The position numbers and the translations under genes are program-made. This document shows positions 17,889-27,039 of a stretch of DNA of 64,000 nt, piece after piece. Source of the DNA: Stenotrophomonas maltophilia (GTDB lineage Bacteria; Pseudomonadota; Gammaproteobacteria; Xanthomonadales; Xanthomonadaceae); NCBI RefSeq assembly GCF_900186865.1, contig NZ_LT906480.1, positions 4,172,001 through 4,236,000 on the forward strand, given 5' to 3'. Within the stretch, counting starts at the first letter, position 1. Every line of letters begins with the position of its first letter. A model generated the notes under the pieces. That model did not search any database and was not told the DNA's origin. It worked only from the letters and a program-made list of their open reading frames with translations.

Positions 17889-18290
17889 TCAGCGCACGCG
17901 TGCTTCTGGTAGATGCCGACCTTGGTCGGCATATCCACGCCCGGCGTGGATGCCTTGGTTGATCCGTTCATCCAGCTGTGCCAGCAGGCGCAGCAATGAT
18001 TCGACGCCAGGCTGGCCGTCCAGGTTGCGATACGCCGCCACCGCCACGTCGCTGCGTGGTGGCCACTGGCCGTCGGCGCGGGCTTCGTGCAGGCGCGGCA
18101 GGAATACCTGCGCAAGCCACTGCTCGAACGGCATGCCATCGTCGCTGCCGAAGGCCGAAGTCACCGCACGCGGTGGTCCCACCTCGCCGTCGACCCAGCC
18201 CAGTGCACGCAACGCCTGCTCGATCGGCGCCACCAGGGCCGCGCGCGGGTCTTCCGCACGCGGCCGGCGCAGGGCATCGAACCAGCCCAT
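17889..18290 (-). CDS. YqcC family protein with a repeat-encoded tail
   Basis: The 133-residue product resembles the YqcC/DUF446 family: FEQWLAQVFLPRLHEA and LLRLLAQLDERINQ are typical, and the family is about 105 residues long. The last 20 or so residues (from GIHAGRGYADQGRH) are encoded by a palindromic repeat at 17908-17951, so they are probably a recent extension and not part of the fold. It lies between the dehydrogenase and hydrolase genes of the formaldehyde cluster (8 nt after the former), a location not seen in E. coli frmRAB. Function unknown; in E. coli yqcC sits by truC. Confidence 0.75.
   Translation of the reverse strand: MGWFDALRRPRAEDPRAALVAPIEQALRALGWVDGEVGPPRAVTSAFGSDDGMPFEQWLAQVFLPRLHEARADGQWPPRSDVAVAAYRNLDGQPGVESLLRLLAQLDERINQGIHAGRGYADQGRHLPEARVR
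17908..17951. repeat. two adjacent palindromes inside the yqcC-like 3' end
   Basis: A GTAG-type hairpin (17908-17932, stem ATGCCGACC/GGTCGGCAT) adjoins a second palindrome ATCCACGCCCGGCGTGGAT (17933-17951). Both lie within the reading frame and encode its C-terminal tail. Confidence 0.85.
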
Positions 18291-18298
18291 GACGCGGC

Positions 18299-19743
<1,445 letters not shown>

Positions 19744-19761
19744 GGCGGGCCATCTCGGAAC

Positions 19762-19781
19762 TATACTGGGGGACAGTATAC
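19762..19781. promoter_or_regulatory. FrmR-type operator
   Basis: TATACTGGGGGACAGTATAC lies 18 nt upstream of the frmR ATG. It has the TACT-G-tract-AGTA arrangement that RcnR/FrmR-type repressors bind, and extended TATACT/AGTATA inverted arms. Its place between the LysR stop and frmR start fits autorepression of the whole cluster. Confidence 0.8.
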
Positions 19782-19813
19782 AAGCCGAAGTCACGAACTC
19801 AATCCTGGCCGGC

Positions 19814-20719
19814 TCAATCGAACAATCCCTCACCCGCCAACCGGGTCAGCTCATCCACCACGTAGCGCACCTTCGGCCGCAGGTGGCGCGTCGGTGGCCA
19901 CAGCGCGTGGATATCGATGTGCCGTTGCATGTGCGCATCCAGCACCGACCGCAACGCGCCGGAATCCAGGTGGCGGCGTACCAGTGAAACCGGCATCTGG
20001 CAGATACCAAGCCCGGCGATGGCTGCCTCGATCACCGCGTCGCCGTCATTGAGTTGATACGGCGCATTCGGGATGAATGTCCCTTCGTCCTCCTCGCTAC
20101 CGATCCGCCACCACACCGGTTGCCCGTGGCGGAAGCCAACAATGCTGCGGTGCTGCGCCAGTTCCTCCACCGTGCGCGGCACGCCGTGCGCCTGCAGGTA
20201 CTCCGGCGATGCGCAGGTGACCAGTCGCTGGCGCCCCAGCCGCCGCGCCACCAGATGCTCGGCCTGGTGCAGCCCGCCGAAGCGGATCAGCAGGTCGATG
20301 CCTTCCTCGACGGGATCGACGAAATGATCGGTGAAGGTCATCGTCAACTGCAGGTCCGGGTACTGCCGGCACAGCCGCAACAGCACCGGCAGCACCACCA
20401 GGCGCCCGAACGAGGATGGCATGTCGATGCGCAGCCGCCCGCTGGGCAGGCCGGCCGAACCCAGGCAGGCCTCGGCGGCGGAGATTTCTTCCAGCGCCGC
20501 CGCGCACGATGCGTAGTACGCCTCGCCATCGGTGGTCAGCGCGATGCGCCGCGTGGTGCGGTGGAACAGGCGCACCCCCAGCCGCGCTTCCAGCCGGGCG
20601 ATGGCCTTGCCCACCGCCGAGCGCGAGATGCCCAGCGCGTCGGCGGCCTCGGTGAAGCTGCCTGAGCGGGCCGTGGTGACGAACGTGACCAGGCCATTCA
20701 ACGATTCCAGCGGCAGCAT
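19814..20719 (-). CDS. LysR-type transcriptional regulator
   Basis: The 301-residue protein has an N-terminal winged helix (SGSFTEAADALGISRSAVGKAI) and a substrate-binding domain of the CrgA/DsdC-like group (SGRLRIDMPSSFGRLV, LICQMPVSLV-like C-terminal region). It is divergent from the OYE-family reductase at 20840, 120 nt away, and is the likely regulator of that gene. Such LysR/ene-reductase pairs often respond to electrophiles. It is co-directional with frmR but separated by the FrmR operator. Confidence 0.87.
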   Translation of the reverse strand: MLPLESLNGLVTFVTTARSGSFTEAADALGISRSAVGKAIARLEARLGVRLFHRTTRRIALTTDGEAYYASCAAALEEISAAEACLGSAGLPSGRLRIDMPSSFGRLVVLPVLLRLCRQYPDLQLTMTFTDHFVDPVEEGIDLLIRFGGLHQAEHLVARRLGRQRLVTCASPEYLQAHGVPRTVEELAQHRSIVGFRHGQPVWWRIGSEEDEGTFIPNAPYQLNDGDAVIEAAIAGLGICQMPVSLVRRHLDSGALRSVLDAHMQRHIDIHALWPPTRHLRPKVRYVVDELTRLAGEGLFD

Positions 20720-20839
20720 CGTTCGCGCTCCATTGGGGACAAATAGTCCCGCACCCAGGGAGATCGAAGCGCTTTATGCGCCCGCATGTCAACTCCATCC
20801 TGTGTGCATCGCGCCGCTGGCGCCTTCCCCCGCACCGAG

Positions 20840-21952
20840 ATGACCGACATGACCGCCGCCCTGTTCCGCCCCTTCGACCTTGCAGGCACTTCCCTGCGCA
20901 ACCGCATCGCGATGGCGCCGATGACCCGTGCCCGCAACCCCGGAGCGGTCGCCAACGAACTCACCGCGCAGTACTACCGGCAGCGCGCCAGCGCCGGCCT
21001 GATCATCAGCGAAGGCACGCCTGTCTCGCCGCAGGGCCAGGGCTACATCGACGTGCCGGGCATCTGGTCGGCCGAGCAGGTGGCCGGGTGGAAGCGTGTC
21101 ACCGAGGCGGTGCATGCCGCACAGGGCACGATCTTCGCCCAGCTCTGGCACGTCGGCCGCATGTCGCATTCCTCGCTGCAGCCCGACGGTGGGCAACCGG
21201 TCAGCGCCGGTACCCGCCCGGTGGCCAGCGCACCGAAGAACACCTCGTTCGTGTACCTGGACGATGGCAGCCGCGGCCACGCCGATCCCACTCCGGCACG
21301 TGCACTGGAGACTGCGGAGATCCCCGGTATCGTCGACGACTTCGTGCGCGGGGCAGACAACGCCATTGCGGCCGGCTTCGACGGCATCGAACTGCATGCG
21401 GCCAACGGTTACCTGTTCGAGCAGTTCCTCAACCCGCTCATCAACCAGCGTGATGATCGCTACGGCGGCTCGCTGCCCAATCGTGCGCGCTTGATCCTGG
21501 AGACCGTCGATGCGATGGCGCAGTGTATCGGTGCGCATCGCATCGGCGTGCGCCTGGCACCGAACAACCTCACCTTCGACATGCCGTTCTATCCCGACAA
21601 TGAAGCCACCTATCTGTACCTGGCCGAGGAACTGGGCAAGCGTGGGCTGGCCTACGTGCACCTCAACGACAACCTGCAGGCGGGCCAGTCGGTGCTGGGC
21701 GAGGCGTTCCTGCGGCAGTTCAGGCAGGCCTACGGTGGCACCGTCATCCTGGCAGGTGGCATGACCCGCGAACGCGCCCTGCAGCTGGTCGAAGCGGGCA
21801 CCATTGACCTGGCCGCGTTCGGCCAGCCGTTCATCGCCAACCCGGATCTGGTCGAACGCCTGCAGCGCAACATCGCGTTGGCCACGCCCGACCGCAGCAC
21901 CTATTACGGGGGCGGCGAAGCAGGCTACCTCGACTACCCGGCCGCGGGCTGA
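20840..21952 (+). CDS. Old Yellow Enzyme family alkene reductase
   Basis: The FMN-dependent TIM-barrel enzyme (370 residues from this start) reduces activated C=C bonds or nitro groups with NAD(P)H. Family signatures are LFRPFDLAGTSLRNRIAMAPMT, FAQLWHVGRMSH, the active-site pair in IELHAANGYLFEQFLNP, and the FMN-phosphate region VILAGGMTRERA with FGQPFIANPDLV. Starts at 20840 or 20849 both fit; 20786 is too early. It is divergent from a LysR gene. NemA-like detoxification of electrophiles such as maleimides or nitro-esters is plausible. Confidence 0.9.
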   Translation: MTDMTAALFRPFDLAGTSLRNRIAMAPMTRARNPGAVANELTAQYYRQRASAGLIISEGTPVSPQGQGYIDVPGIWSAEQVAGWKRVTEAVHAAQGTIFAQLWHVGRMSHSSLQPDGGQPVSAGTRPVASAPKNTSFVYLDDGSRGHADPTPARALETAEIPGIVDDFVRGADNAIAAGFDGIELHAANGYLFEQFLNPLINQRDDRYGGSLPNRARLILETVDAMAQCIGAHRIGVRLAPNNLTFDMPFYPDNEATYLYLAEELGKRGLAYVHLNDNLQAGQSVLGEAFLRQFRQAYGGTVILAGGMTRERALQLVEAGTIDLAAFGQPFIANPDLVERLQRNIALATPDRSTYYGGGEAGYLDYPAAG

Positions 21953-21971
21953 TCCCCCACGGGGCCCCCAC

Positions 21972-22059
21972 GGGGTCGGATCCCTTTCCAACGGAAAGGG
22001 CTCTGCCCCCTGTTCGGCGAACAAGGCGTCAGAGCCACGCTGCGCGCGGATCCGACCCC
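21972..22059. repeat. GGGGTC-type palindrome
   Basis: GGGGTCGGATCC at 21972-21983 is perfectly inverted as GGATCCGACCCC at 22048-22059, enclosing an inner hairpin (CCCTTTCC/GGAAAGGG) like the ones at 2669 and 30432. It separates the convergent reductase and SMI1-family genes and may act as a terminator. Confidence 0.8.
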
Positions 22060-22064
22060 GGCCT

Positions 22065-22742
22065 TCAGGCGTCCTCGCGCACGTAGGCGAACGACTCGTC
22101 CAACCGCTCGAAGCCGATCACCTCAGCGACGATGGCCTGTGCATCCTCGTCGCTGATGTTTCCTTCAGCGATATCGTCAACGCGGGCGAACAGCCGCTGC
22201 AGGGCTGCGTACTGGTCATCGCGCAGGAACGGCTGGTGGCTCTGCAGCCACCGCCGCAGGTTGCTGGCCAGCTCGCCGTGCGACAGCAGCGTGTACGGCC
22301 CCTGGTAGTCAGCAACGGCTTCGACCATCTTGCGGAAAAGGAAATCCTGATAGCTGGCCGTCAGCACATCGGCACGATCATCGTCATGCCACACCAGCAC
22401 GACGGGGGGCTCGGCAAAGCCGGGCGCGTTGCTCCAGAAGCAGTAGCTGTCGCCGCCGCCGGTCCGCGCGAAGGGCAGCAACTGCAGGTCAGTGCGCAGG
22501 GGATTGTAATGATCCTCCGCAGTCAGCTCCTGCCACGCCTCGAGCAGCTCATCGTCCTCCAGGGGCTCATAGTCCTGGGCATACAGCAGCACCGGCGGAT
22601 CCGCCTGCAGCGTCGGAAATATCACCTCGGACCATTCCGGATGGGGAGCACCCCAACTCAACCGATCCGCTGCGTGCAGCTGCTTGAACAGGGGCGGGAA
22701 GGACTGGCCGGTGGCCTGTTCGATGCCGGATAGCGCGCTCAT
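22065..22742 (-). CDS. SMI1/KNR4 family protein
   Basis: The 225-residue soluble protein has the SMI1/KNR4 (SUKH) pattern: an N-terminal helix with ATGQSFPPLFKQLHAA, the turn WGAPHPEWSEVIFP, and a core with FARTGGGDSYCFW and PPVVLVWHDDDRADVLTASYQDFLF. SUKH proteins often act as immunity proteins against contact-dependent toxins, but solitary copies occur; no toxin gene is adjacent here. The ATG at 22742 fits family length. Function left open. Confidence 0.8.
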   Translation of the reverse strand: MSALSGIEQATGQSFPPLFKQLHAADRLSWGAPHPEWSEVIFPTLQADPPVLLYAQDYEPLEDDELLEAWQELTAEDHYNPLRTDLQLLPFARTGGGDSYCFWSNAPGFAEPPVVLVWHDDDRADVLTASYQDFLFRKMVEAVADYQGPYTLLSHGELASNLRRWLQSHQPFLRDDQYAALQRLFARVDDIAEGNISDEDAQAIVAEVIGFERLDESFAYVREDA

Positions 22743-22856
22743 GGATGTCCTTGTCGATAGAGACCGCCCAGCTTGCCCGAATCCGCGCAGGAGATGAACC
22801 GGCCGCAGCACGCGGCAGGACTAGACTGCGACCACCGGATGCCGCCCATCGCTGCC

Positions 22857-23687
22857 ATGAACGCCACTGCCCACAGCTTCATCGTCAACCTCGACGTGCC
22901 CGACCTGGCCGCCGCCGAAGACTTCTACATCCGGGCCTTCGGCCTGCGCATCGGCCGCCGTCTCGGCCCGGGCGCCGTGGAGCTGCTCGGTGGGCCAACG
23001 CCGCTCTACCTGCTGCACAACGACGCCGGCAGCGCCGCCACCGAAGACGGCGACGTGCGCGACTACGAGCGCCATTGGACGCCGCTGCACCTGGATTGGG
23101 TGGTGGATGACATCGAAGCCGCGCTGGTACGTGCAGTCGCAGCCGGAGCGACGCTCGAGCAATCCGTACGCGAGCGTCGCTGGGGGCACATCGCCGTGCT
23201 GGCCGATCCGTTCGGCCACGGCTTCTGCCTGATCCAGTTCAGTGGCGAAGGCTACGACGCGCTGGTCGAATGGCCGTTGCGCCGTTCACCACGGCAACGG
23301 CACCGCTTCGCCGTTGGCGCGCTCGCCGTAGTACAGCGACGGCAGCAGGCGCGAGAGGAAGCTGAACTCCGTGTAGCAGTGCTTGAGCAGGCCCAGCCCG
23401 ACCGCATCGCCGGCATCGCGGTGCGGATCGGTGCTGTCCAGGCCGAGCACGAAGCGGCTGCGCAGCACACAGCCAAACGGCGTATCGCGTGCGACGTGCA
23501 GCATCTGCCCGTCGCAGGGGTCAGCGTTTGCATCCAGACGGACCTGGTCGCCGAAGCCGATTCGCGCGGCGATCACCGCCGATACATCGCCTGCATCCTG
23601 TGCCGCCTGCAGGCGCTCGGGCACCAGCAACGTGCGCGGGTCATGGAACTTCAGGCGCGCCGCCACCGGCGGAATGTCGGCCAGTGA
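22857..23687 (+). CDS. VOC (glyoxalase-like) protein whose frame overruns the neighbouring gene
   Basis: The first 135 residues form one vicinal-oxygen-chelate domain (HSFIVNLDVPDLAAAEDFYIRAFG, then HWTPLHLDWVVDDI, GHIAVLADPFGHGFCLIQF), enough for a complete small VOC protein. The frame then continues for about 134 codons antisense to the convergent gene at 23286-23981 before a stop at 23685. The tail has the Arg/Gln/Ala-rich composition of antisense translation and is unlikely to be a fold. Either the real protein carries this tail or the natural stop near 23290 has been lost by mutation. Starts at 22839 and 22857 are both possible. Confidence 0.7.
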   Translation: MNATAHSFIVNLDVPDLAAAEDFYIRAFGLRIGRRLGPGAVELLGGPTPLYLLHNDAGSAATEDGDVRDYERHWTPLHLDWVVDDIEAALVRAVAAGATLEQSVRERRWGHIAVLADPFGHGFCLIQFSGEGYDALVEWPLRRSPRQRHRFAVGALAVVQRRQQAREEAELRVAVLEQAQPDRIAGIAVRIGAVQAEHEAAAQHTAKRRIACDVQHLPVAGVSVCIQTDLVAEADSRGDHRRYIACILCRLQALGHQQRARVMELQARRHRRNVGQ

Positions 23688-23981
23688 TTCCACGGCATGG
23701 ATGCTGGCGCCGTGGTAGCTGCGCCCGCGCTGCCAGGCCGCGTCCCAGCCGCGATGCTCGACATGATCGACCGGATGCCACCAGCGGATGTGCTGGGTGG
23801 TCTCGAAGAAGGTGAACCACCAGTCGAGCATGCGGCCCTTGCAGCCGTGCAGATCGGTGCGCACCGCCACCAGCAGGGTGCCGTCTTCGCGGCGCTGGAT
23901 GACGGTCTCCAGGTGCATCGGTGCCGGGTCAAGCAGATCGTGGTGGTCCAGCCAGGCGCGGGCGTTCACAGCGGTATCCAT
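23286..23981 (-). CDS. DAPG hydrolase (PhlG/phloretin hydrolase)-like protein
   Basis: The 231-residue protein resembles the family of 2,4-diacetylphloroglucinol and phloretin hydrolases, which cleave C-C bonds of acylated phloroglucinols using a zinc site. The section MLDWWFTFFETTQHIRWWHP followed by a His-rich DH and the C-terminal segment with HCYTEFSFLSRLLPSLY are typical. It is shorter than PhlG, so the substrate may differ. It is divergent from a TetR-type gene with a 33-bp palindrome between, the same arrangement as phlG and its TetR regulator in Pseudomonas. Its 3' end overlaps the VOC frame. Confidence 0.65.
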   Translation of the reverse strand: MDTAVNARAWLDHHDLLDPAPMHLETVIQRREDGTLLVAVRTDLHGCKGRMLDWWFTFFETTQHIRWWHPVDHVEHRGWDAAWQRGRSYHGASIHAVESLADIPPVAARLKFHDPRTLLVPERLQAAQDAGDVSAVIAARIGFGDQVRLDANADPCDGQMLHVARDTPFGCVLRSRFVLGLDSTDPHRDAGDAVGLGLLKHCYTEFSFLSRLLPSLYYGERANGEAVPLPW

Positions 23982-24010
23982 CGGGGTCTCCTGCGGTGTT
24001 GGGAGTCCCG

Positions 24011-24043
24011 ACAATACGGAAACGCTATCCGTTTCGCAATTGT
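24011..24043. promoter_or_regulatory. probable TetR operator
   Basis: An interrupted palindrome centred at 24027 has inner arms GAAACG/CGTTTC (24019-24024 and 24030-24035) and outer arms ACAAT/ATTGT (24011-24015 and 24039-24043). It lies in the 85-nt space between the divergent PhlG-like and TetR genes, where a self-regulating TetR would bind. Confidence 0.7.
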
Positions 24044-24066
24044 CCGGATGCGGTAAGATGGGCGCA

Positions 24067-24720
24067 ATGAACAGCACCACCGTGCCCGAGCCCACATCAC
24101 CGACCCGCCGCCGCGGCCGCCCTGCGCGGCCGGAAGCCGAAGTCCGCCACGCCGTGCTGCAGGCCACGCTGGAACTGCTGCTGGCGCAGGGCTACGAGGC
24201 CACCACCATCGAAGCGGTGGCGGCGCACGCCGGGGTGGCGAAGAAGACCGTCTACCGCCACGCCAGCAACCGCGAGGAACTGGTTGGGTTGGCGGTGCGT
24301 GAGTGGACCGACGGCTTCGCGCCACAACTGCAGCGCGATGCGCGCAATGCCCAAGAGGTCGTGCCGTTGCTGCAGGACATCCTGCACGCGGTGTGCGCGC
24401 AGGCGCTGTCGGCGCAGGCGGTGCAGGTATTCCGCCTGCTGGCCACCGACTTTCCCGGCAAGGACGCGCTGCTGCAGGCCTATCTGGACAACGGCATCGA
24501 ACGCGGCCGTGCGCTGCTGGCCGACTGGCTGGCGCGCCAGCAACAGCGTGGGCTGCTGCGCGAGGGTGATCCTGTTCGCATGGCGCGATTGCTGCTGGCG
24601 ATGGCCGTGGCCGAGCCGCTGCGCGAACGCGTGATCGGTGTGGTGGCCGAGGATGCGCCGGTGGACGTGCACCTGCGCGACTGCGTGGCGTTCTTGGCGC
24701 CGGTGTTGCAGGCGCCGTAA
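24067..24720 (+). CDS. TetR family transcriptional regulator
   Basis: The 217-residue regulator has an N-terminal basic arm (RRRGRPARPEAEV), a TetR helix-turn-helix (TTIEAVAAHAGVAKKTVYRH) and an all-helical ligand domain with a C-terminal TetR_C-type region. It is divergent from the PhlG-like hydrolase and its operator-like palindrome lies between them, so it likely represses that gene and itself and is released by an aromatic ligand. A start at 24058 (three codons earlier) is also possible. Confidence 0.88.
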   Translation: MNSTTVPEPTSPTRRRGRPARPEAEVRHAVLQATLELLLAQGYEATTIEAVAAHAGVAKKTVYRHASNREELVGLAVREWTDGFAPQLQRDARNAQEVVPLLQDILHAVCAQALSAQAVQVFRLLATDFPGKDALLQAYLDNGIERGRALLADWLARQQQRGLLREGDPVRMARLLLAMAVAEPLRERVIGVVAEDAPVDVHLRDCVAFLAPVLQAP

Positions 24721-24728
24721 GGTTGTTC

Positions 24729-24863
24729 CATCCACGCGTGGCGTGGATCTACCGGCCGGTCCCGATTCGTTGGTCGGCAATGGCCTTCCACGGTGGGTGC
24801 CGACCGTTGGTCGGCAATGGCCTGCCCCGGTGGGTGCCGACCGTTGGTCGGCACTCCTGCAGT
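24729..24863. repeat. cluster of short palindromes
   Basis: ATCCACGCGTGGCGTGGAT is followed by three related hairpins of the TGCCGACCGTTGGTCGGCA type, two of them in near-identical 50-bp units. The cluster lies between the convergent TetR and LysR genes. Confidence 0.8.
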
Positions 24864-24866
24864 AAC

Positions 24867-25751
24867 TCACTCGCGCAGCATGTCCACGAACGCGCGCAAC
24901 GCACCGGGCATCTGCCGCTGCTTCGGGTAGTACAGCGCGAAGCCGGCGAACGGTTCGCTCCAGTCTTCCAGCACTGCCACCATCTGGCCGGATTCGATGT
25001 ACGGGCGGGCGGTGTCTTCCAGCACATAGGCCAGGCCGATGCCATCGAGTACCGCTCTGACCACGGTGCCCTGCTCGCACAGCGTCAGCCGCCCCGGTAC
25101 ATCGATCTCCAGCGCCTGCCCACCGCGCTCGAACTGCCACTTGTACAGATGCCCGCTGGCGAAGCGGAAGCGGATGCATTCGTGTGCGGCCAGGTCGCGC
25201 GGATGCTGTGGCGCCGGGCGCCGCCGCAGGTAGTCCGGCGAGCCGACAATCAAGCCACGCAGCGGTGGGCCCATCGGCACCGCCACCATGTCCTCGGGTA
25301 CGAACTCGTGCAGGCGCACGCCGGCGTCGTAGCCTTCGGCAACGATATCGACCAGGCCATCGTTCTCGGTCAGCTCCACCCGCACGTCGGGATGGGCGTG
25401 CAGGAAGCGCGCCAGCCGTGGCCCCAACTGGGTCGGCACTGCGGCGCGGGTAGCATTGATACGCAGCAGGCCCGCCGGCGCGGCGCGGAACTGGTTCATC
25501 TCCTCCAGCGCGTCATTCACCTGGCCCAGCGCGGGCTGCAGGCGTTCCAGCAGGCGCTGCCCGGCCTCGGTCAGGGCCACGCTGCGGGTGGTGCGATGGA
25601 ACAGGCCCACGCCCAACCGTTCCTCCAGCGCGCGGATGGCATAGCTCACCGCCGAGGTCGACAGCGCCAGCTCGGCGCCGGCACGGCGGAAGCTGCGGTG
25701 ACGGGCGACCGCCGCGAACGCGGCCAGGTGGGTGAGATTGTCAGTGGCCAT
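24867..25751 (-). CDS. LysR-type transcriptional regulator
   Basis: The 294-residue protein has a typical LysR winged helix (SFRRAGAELALSTSAVSYAIRALEERLGV) and an effector domain of the DsdC/CrgA-like group (GLLRINATRAAVPTQLGPRL). It is divergent from the zinc alcohol dehydrogenase at 25859, 107 nt away, and probably controls it. Effector unknown. Confidence 0.87.
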   Translation of the reverse strand: MATDNLTHLAAFAAVARHRSFRRAGAELALSTSAVSYAIRALEERLGVGLFHRTTRSVALTEAGQRLLERLQPALGQVNDALEEMNQFRAAPAGLLRINATRAAVPTQLGPRLARFLHAHPDVRVELTENDGLVDIVAEGYDAGVRLHEFVPEDMVAVPMGPPLRGLIVGSPDYLRRRPAPQHPRDLAAHECIRFRFASGHLYKWQFERGGQALEIDVPGRLTLCEQGTVVRAVLDGIGLAYVLEDTARPYIESGQMVAVLEDWSEPFAGFALYYPKQRQMPGALRAFVDMLRE

Positions 25752-25858
25752 GATTGTGCAGTTTCACTTGATGAATCATGCCGATATCCGTGCTTCTTGC
25801 GGCTGGGTACGGGGCGTATTGTAAAACGCCTTTCGACAAACCCTGCCAAGCATTCCCC

Positions 25859-26917
25859 ATGTCCCTCGCCCGTGGTTACGCCGCCCACTCCCATACCGAC
25901 CCGCTGGTGCCCTTCGAGTTCGAACGCCGCGCGGTCGGCCCGGACGATGTGCGCATCGAGATTCTCTACAGCGGCATCTGCCACTCCGACCTGCACCAGG
26001 CCCGCGACGACTGGGGTGGCTCGATCTACCCGATGGTGCCAGGCCACGAGATCATCGGCCGCGTGACCGAGGTCGGCAGCAACGTCACCCGCTTCAAGGT
26101 CGGCGACCACGCCGGCGTCGGCTGCATGGTCGACTCCTGCCGCCACTGCGATGCCTGCGAGCACGACCTGGAGCAGTACTGCGCAGAGGGCGCGACCTGG
26201 ACCTACAACGGCCGTGAACGCGAAAGCGGCGCGCCGACCTACGGCGGCTATTCCGACCACGTGGTGGTCGAACAGCGCTTCGTGGTGAAGGTGTCCGACA
26301 CCCTCGACCTGAAGGCCGCCGCGCCGCTGCTCTGCGCCGGCATCACCACCTGGTCGCCGCTGCGCCACTGGAAGGTCGGCCCGGGCCAGAAGGTCGGCGT
26401 GATCGGCCTCGGTGGCCTCGGCCACATGGGCGTGAAGTTCGCCAAGGCACTCGGCGCGCACGTGGTGATGATCACCACCACGCCGGAAAAGGGTGCCGAC
26501 GCCAAGCGCCTGGGCGCCGATGAGGTGCTGGTCTCGCGCGATGCCGCGCAGATGAAGGCGCACGCGGGCAGCTTCGACTTCCTGCTCAACACCATCCCGG
26601 TCGGCCATGACACCAACCCGTACATGGGCCTGCTCAAGCGTGAAGCCACCATGTGCCTGGTCGGCGTGCTGACCGAACTGGACCCGCCGCTGACCGGTGG
26701 CAGCGTGATCTTCGGCCGCAAGCACCTGACCGGCTCGGCGATCGGCGGCATGGCTGAAACCCAGGAAATGATGGACTTCTGTGCCGAGCACGGCATCGTC
26801 AGCGATGTGGAGATGATCGACATCAAGAACGTCAACGAGGCCTGGGAACGCATGGCGAAGAACGATGTGCGCTACCGCTTCGTGATCGACATGGCGACGA
26901 TGAAGAACGCCGCCTGA
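25859..26917 (+). CDS. NAD(P)-dependent zinc alcohol dehydrogenase (YahK/CAD-like)
   Basis: The 352-residue medium-chain dehydrogenase has the catalytic-zinc motifs SGICHSDLHQARDDWG and GHEIIGRVTEVG, structural-zinc cysteines in CRHCDACEHDLEQYC, and the nucleotide-binding turn GLGGLGHMGV. This subgroup (YahK, AdhC, cinnamyl alcohol dehydrogenase) prefers NADPH and reduces aldehydes. The ATG at 25859 fits the family; the extra 27 codons upstream lie in the LysR/ADH promoter region. A strong intrinsic terminator follows at 26941. Confidence 0.92.
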   Translation: MSLARGYAAHSHTDPLVPFEFERRAVGPDDVRIEILYSGICHSDLHQARDDWGGSIYPMVPGHEIIGRVTEVGSNVTRFKVGDHAGVGCMVDSCRHCDACEHDLEQYCAEGATWTYNGRERESGAPTYGGYSDHVVVEQRFVVKVSDTLDLKAAAPLLCAGITTWSPLRHWKVGPGQKVGVIGLGGLGHMGVKFAKALGAHVVMITTTPEKGADAKRLGADEVLVSRDAAQMKAHAGSFDFLLNTIPVGHDTNPYMGLLKREATMCLVGVLTELDPPLTGGSVIFGRKHLTGSAIGGMAETQEMMDFCAEHGIVSDVEMIDIKNVNEAWERMAKNDVRYRFVIDMATMKNAA

Positions 26918-26940
26918 TCCAAGGCAGATGTGGAAAATGA

Positions 26941-26967
26941 AAAACCCCGGCAATGCCGGGGTTTTTT
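26941..26967 (+). terminator. intrinsic terminator after the alcohol dehydrogenase
   Basis: AAAACCCCGGC pairs with GCCGGGGTTTT around a 3-nt loop and is followed by more T residues. It is the transcription end for the dehydrogenase gene and, reading A-rich on the other side, may also serve gshA. Confidence 0.9.
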
Positions 26968-26970
26968 TCT

Positions 26971-27030
26971 GGTAGTGCCGGCCGCTGGCCGGCGCCCCCG
27001 CCTGGCTGCCGGCCAGCGGCCGGCACTACC
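26971..27030. repeat. inverted pair of GTAG-type hairpins
   Basis: A GGTAGTGCCGGCC hairpin (26971-26993) and its inverted copy (27008-27030) stand directly beside the terminator between the convergent dehydrogenase and gshA genes. Confidence 0.9.
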
Positions 27031-27039
27031 GCAATCCAC

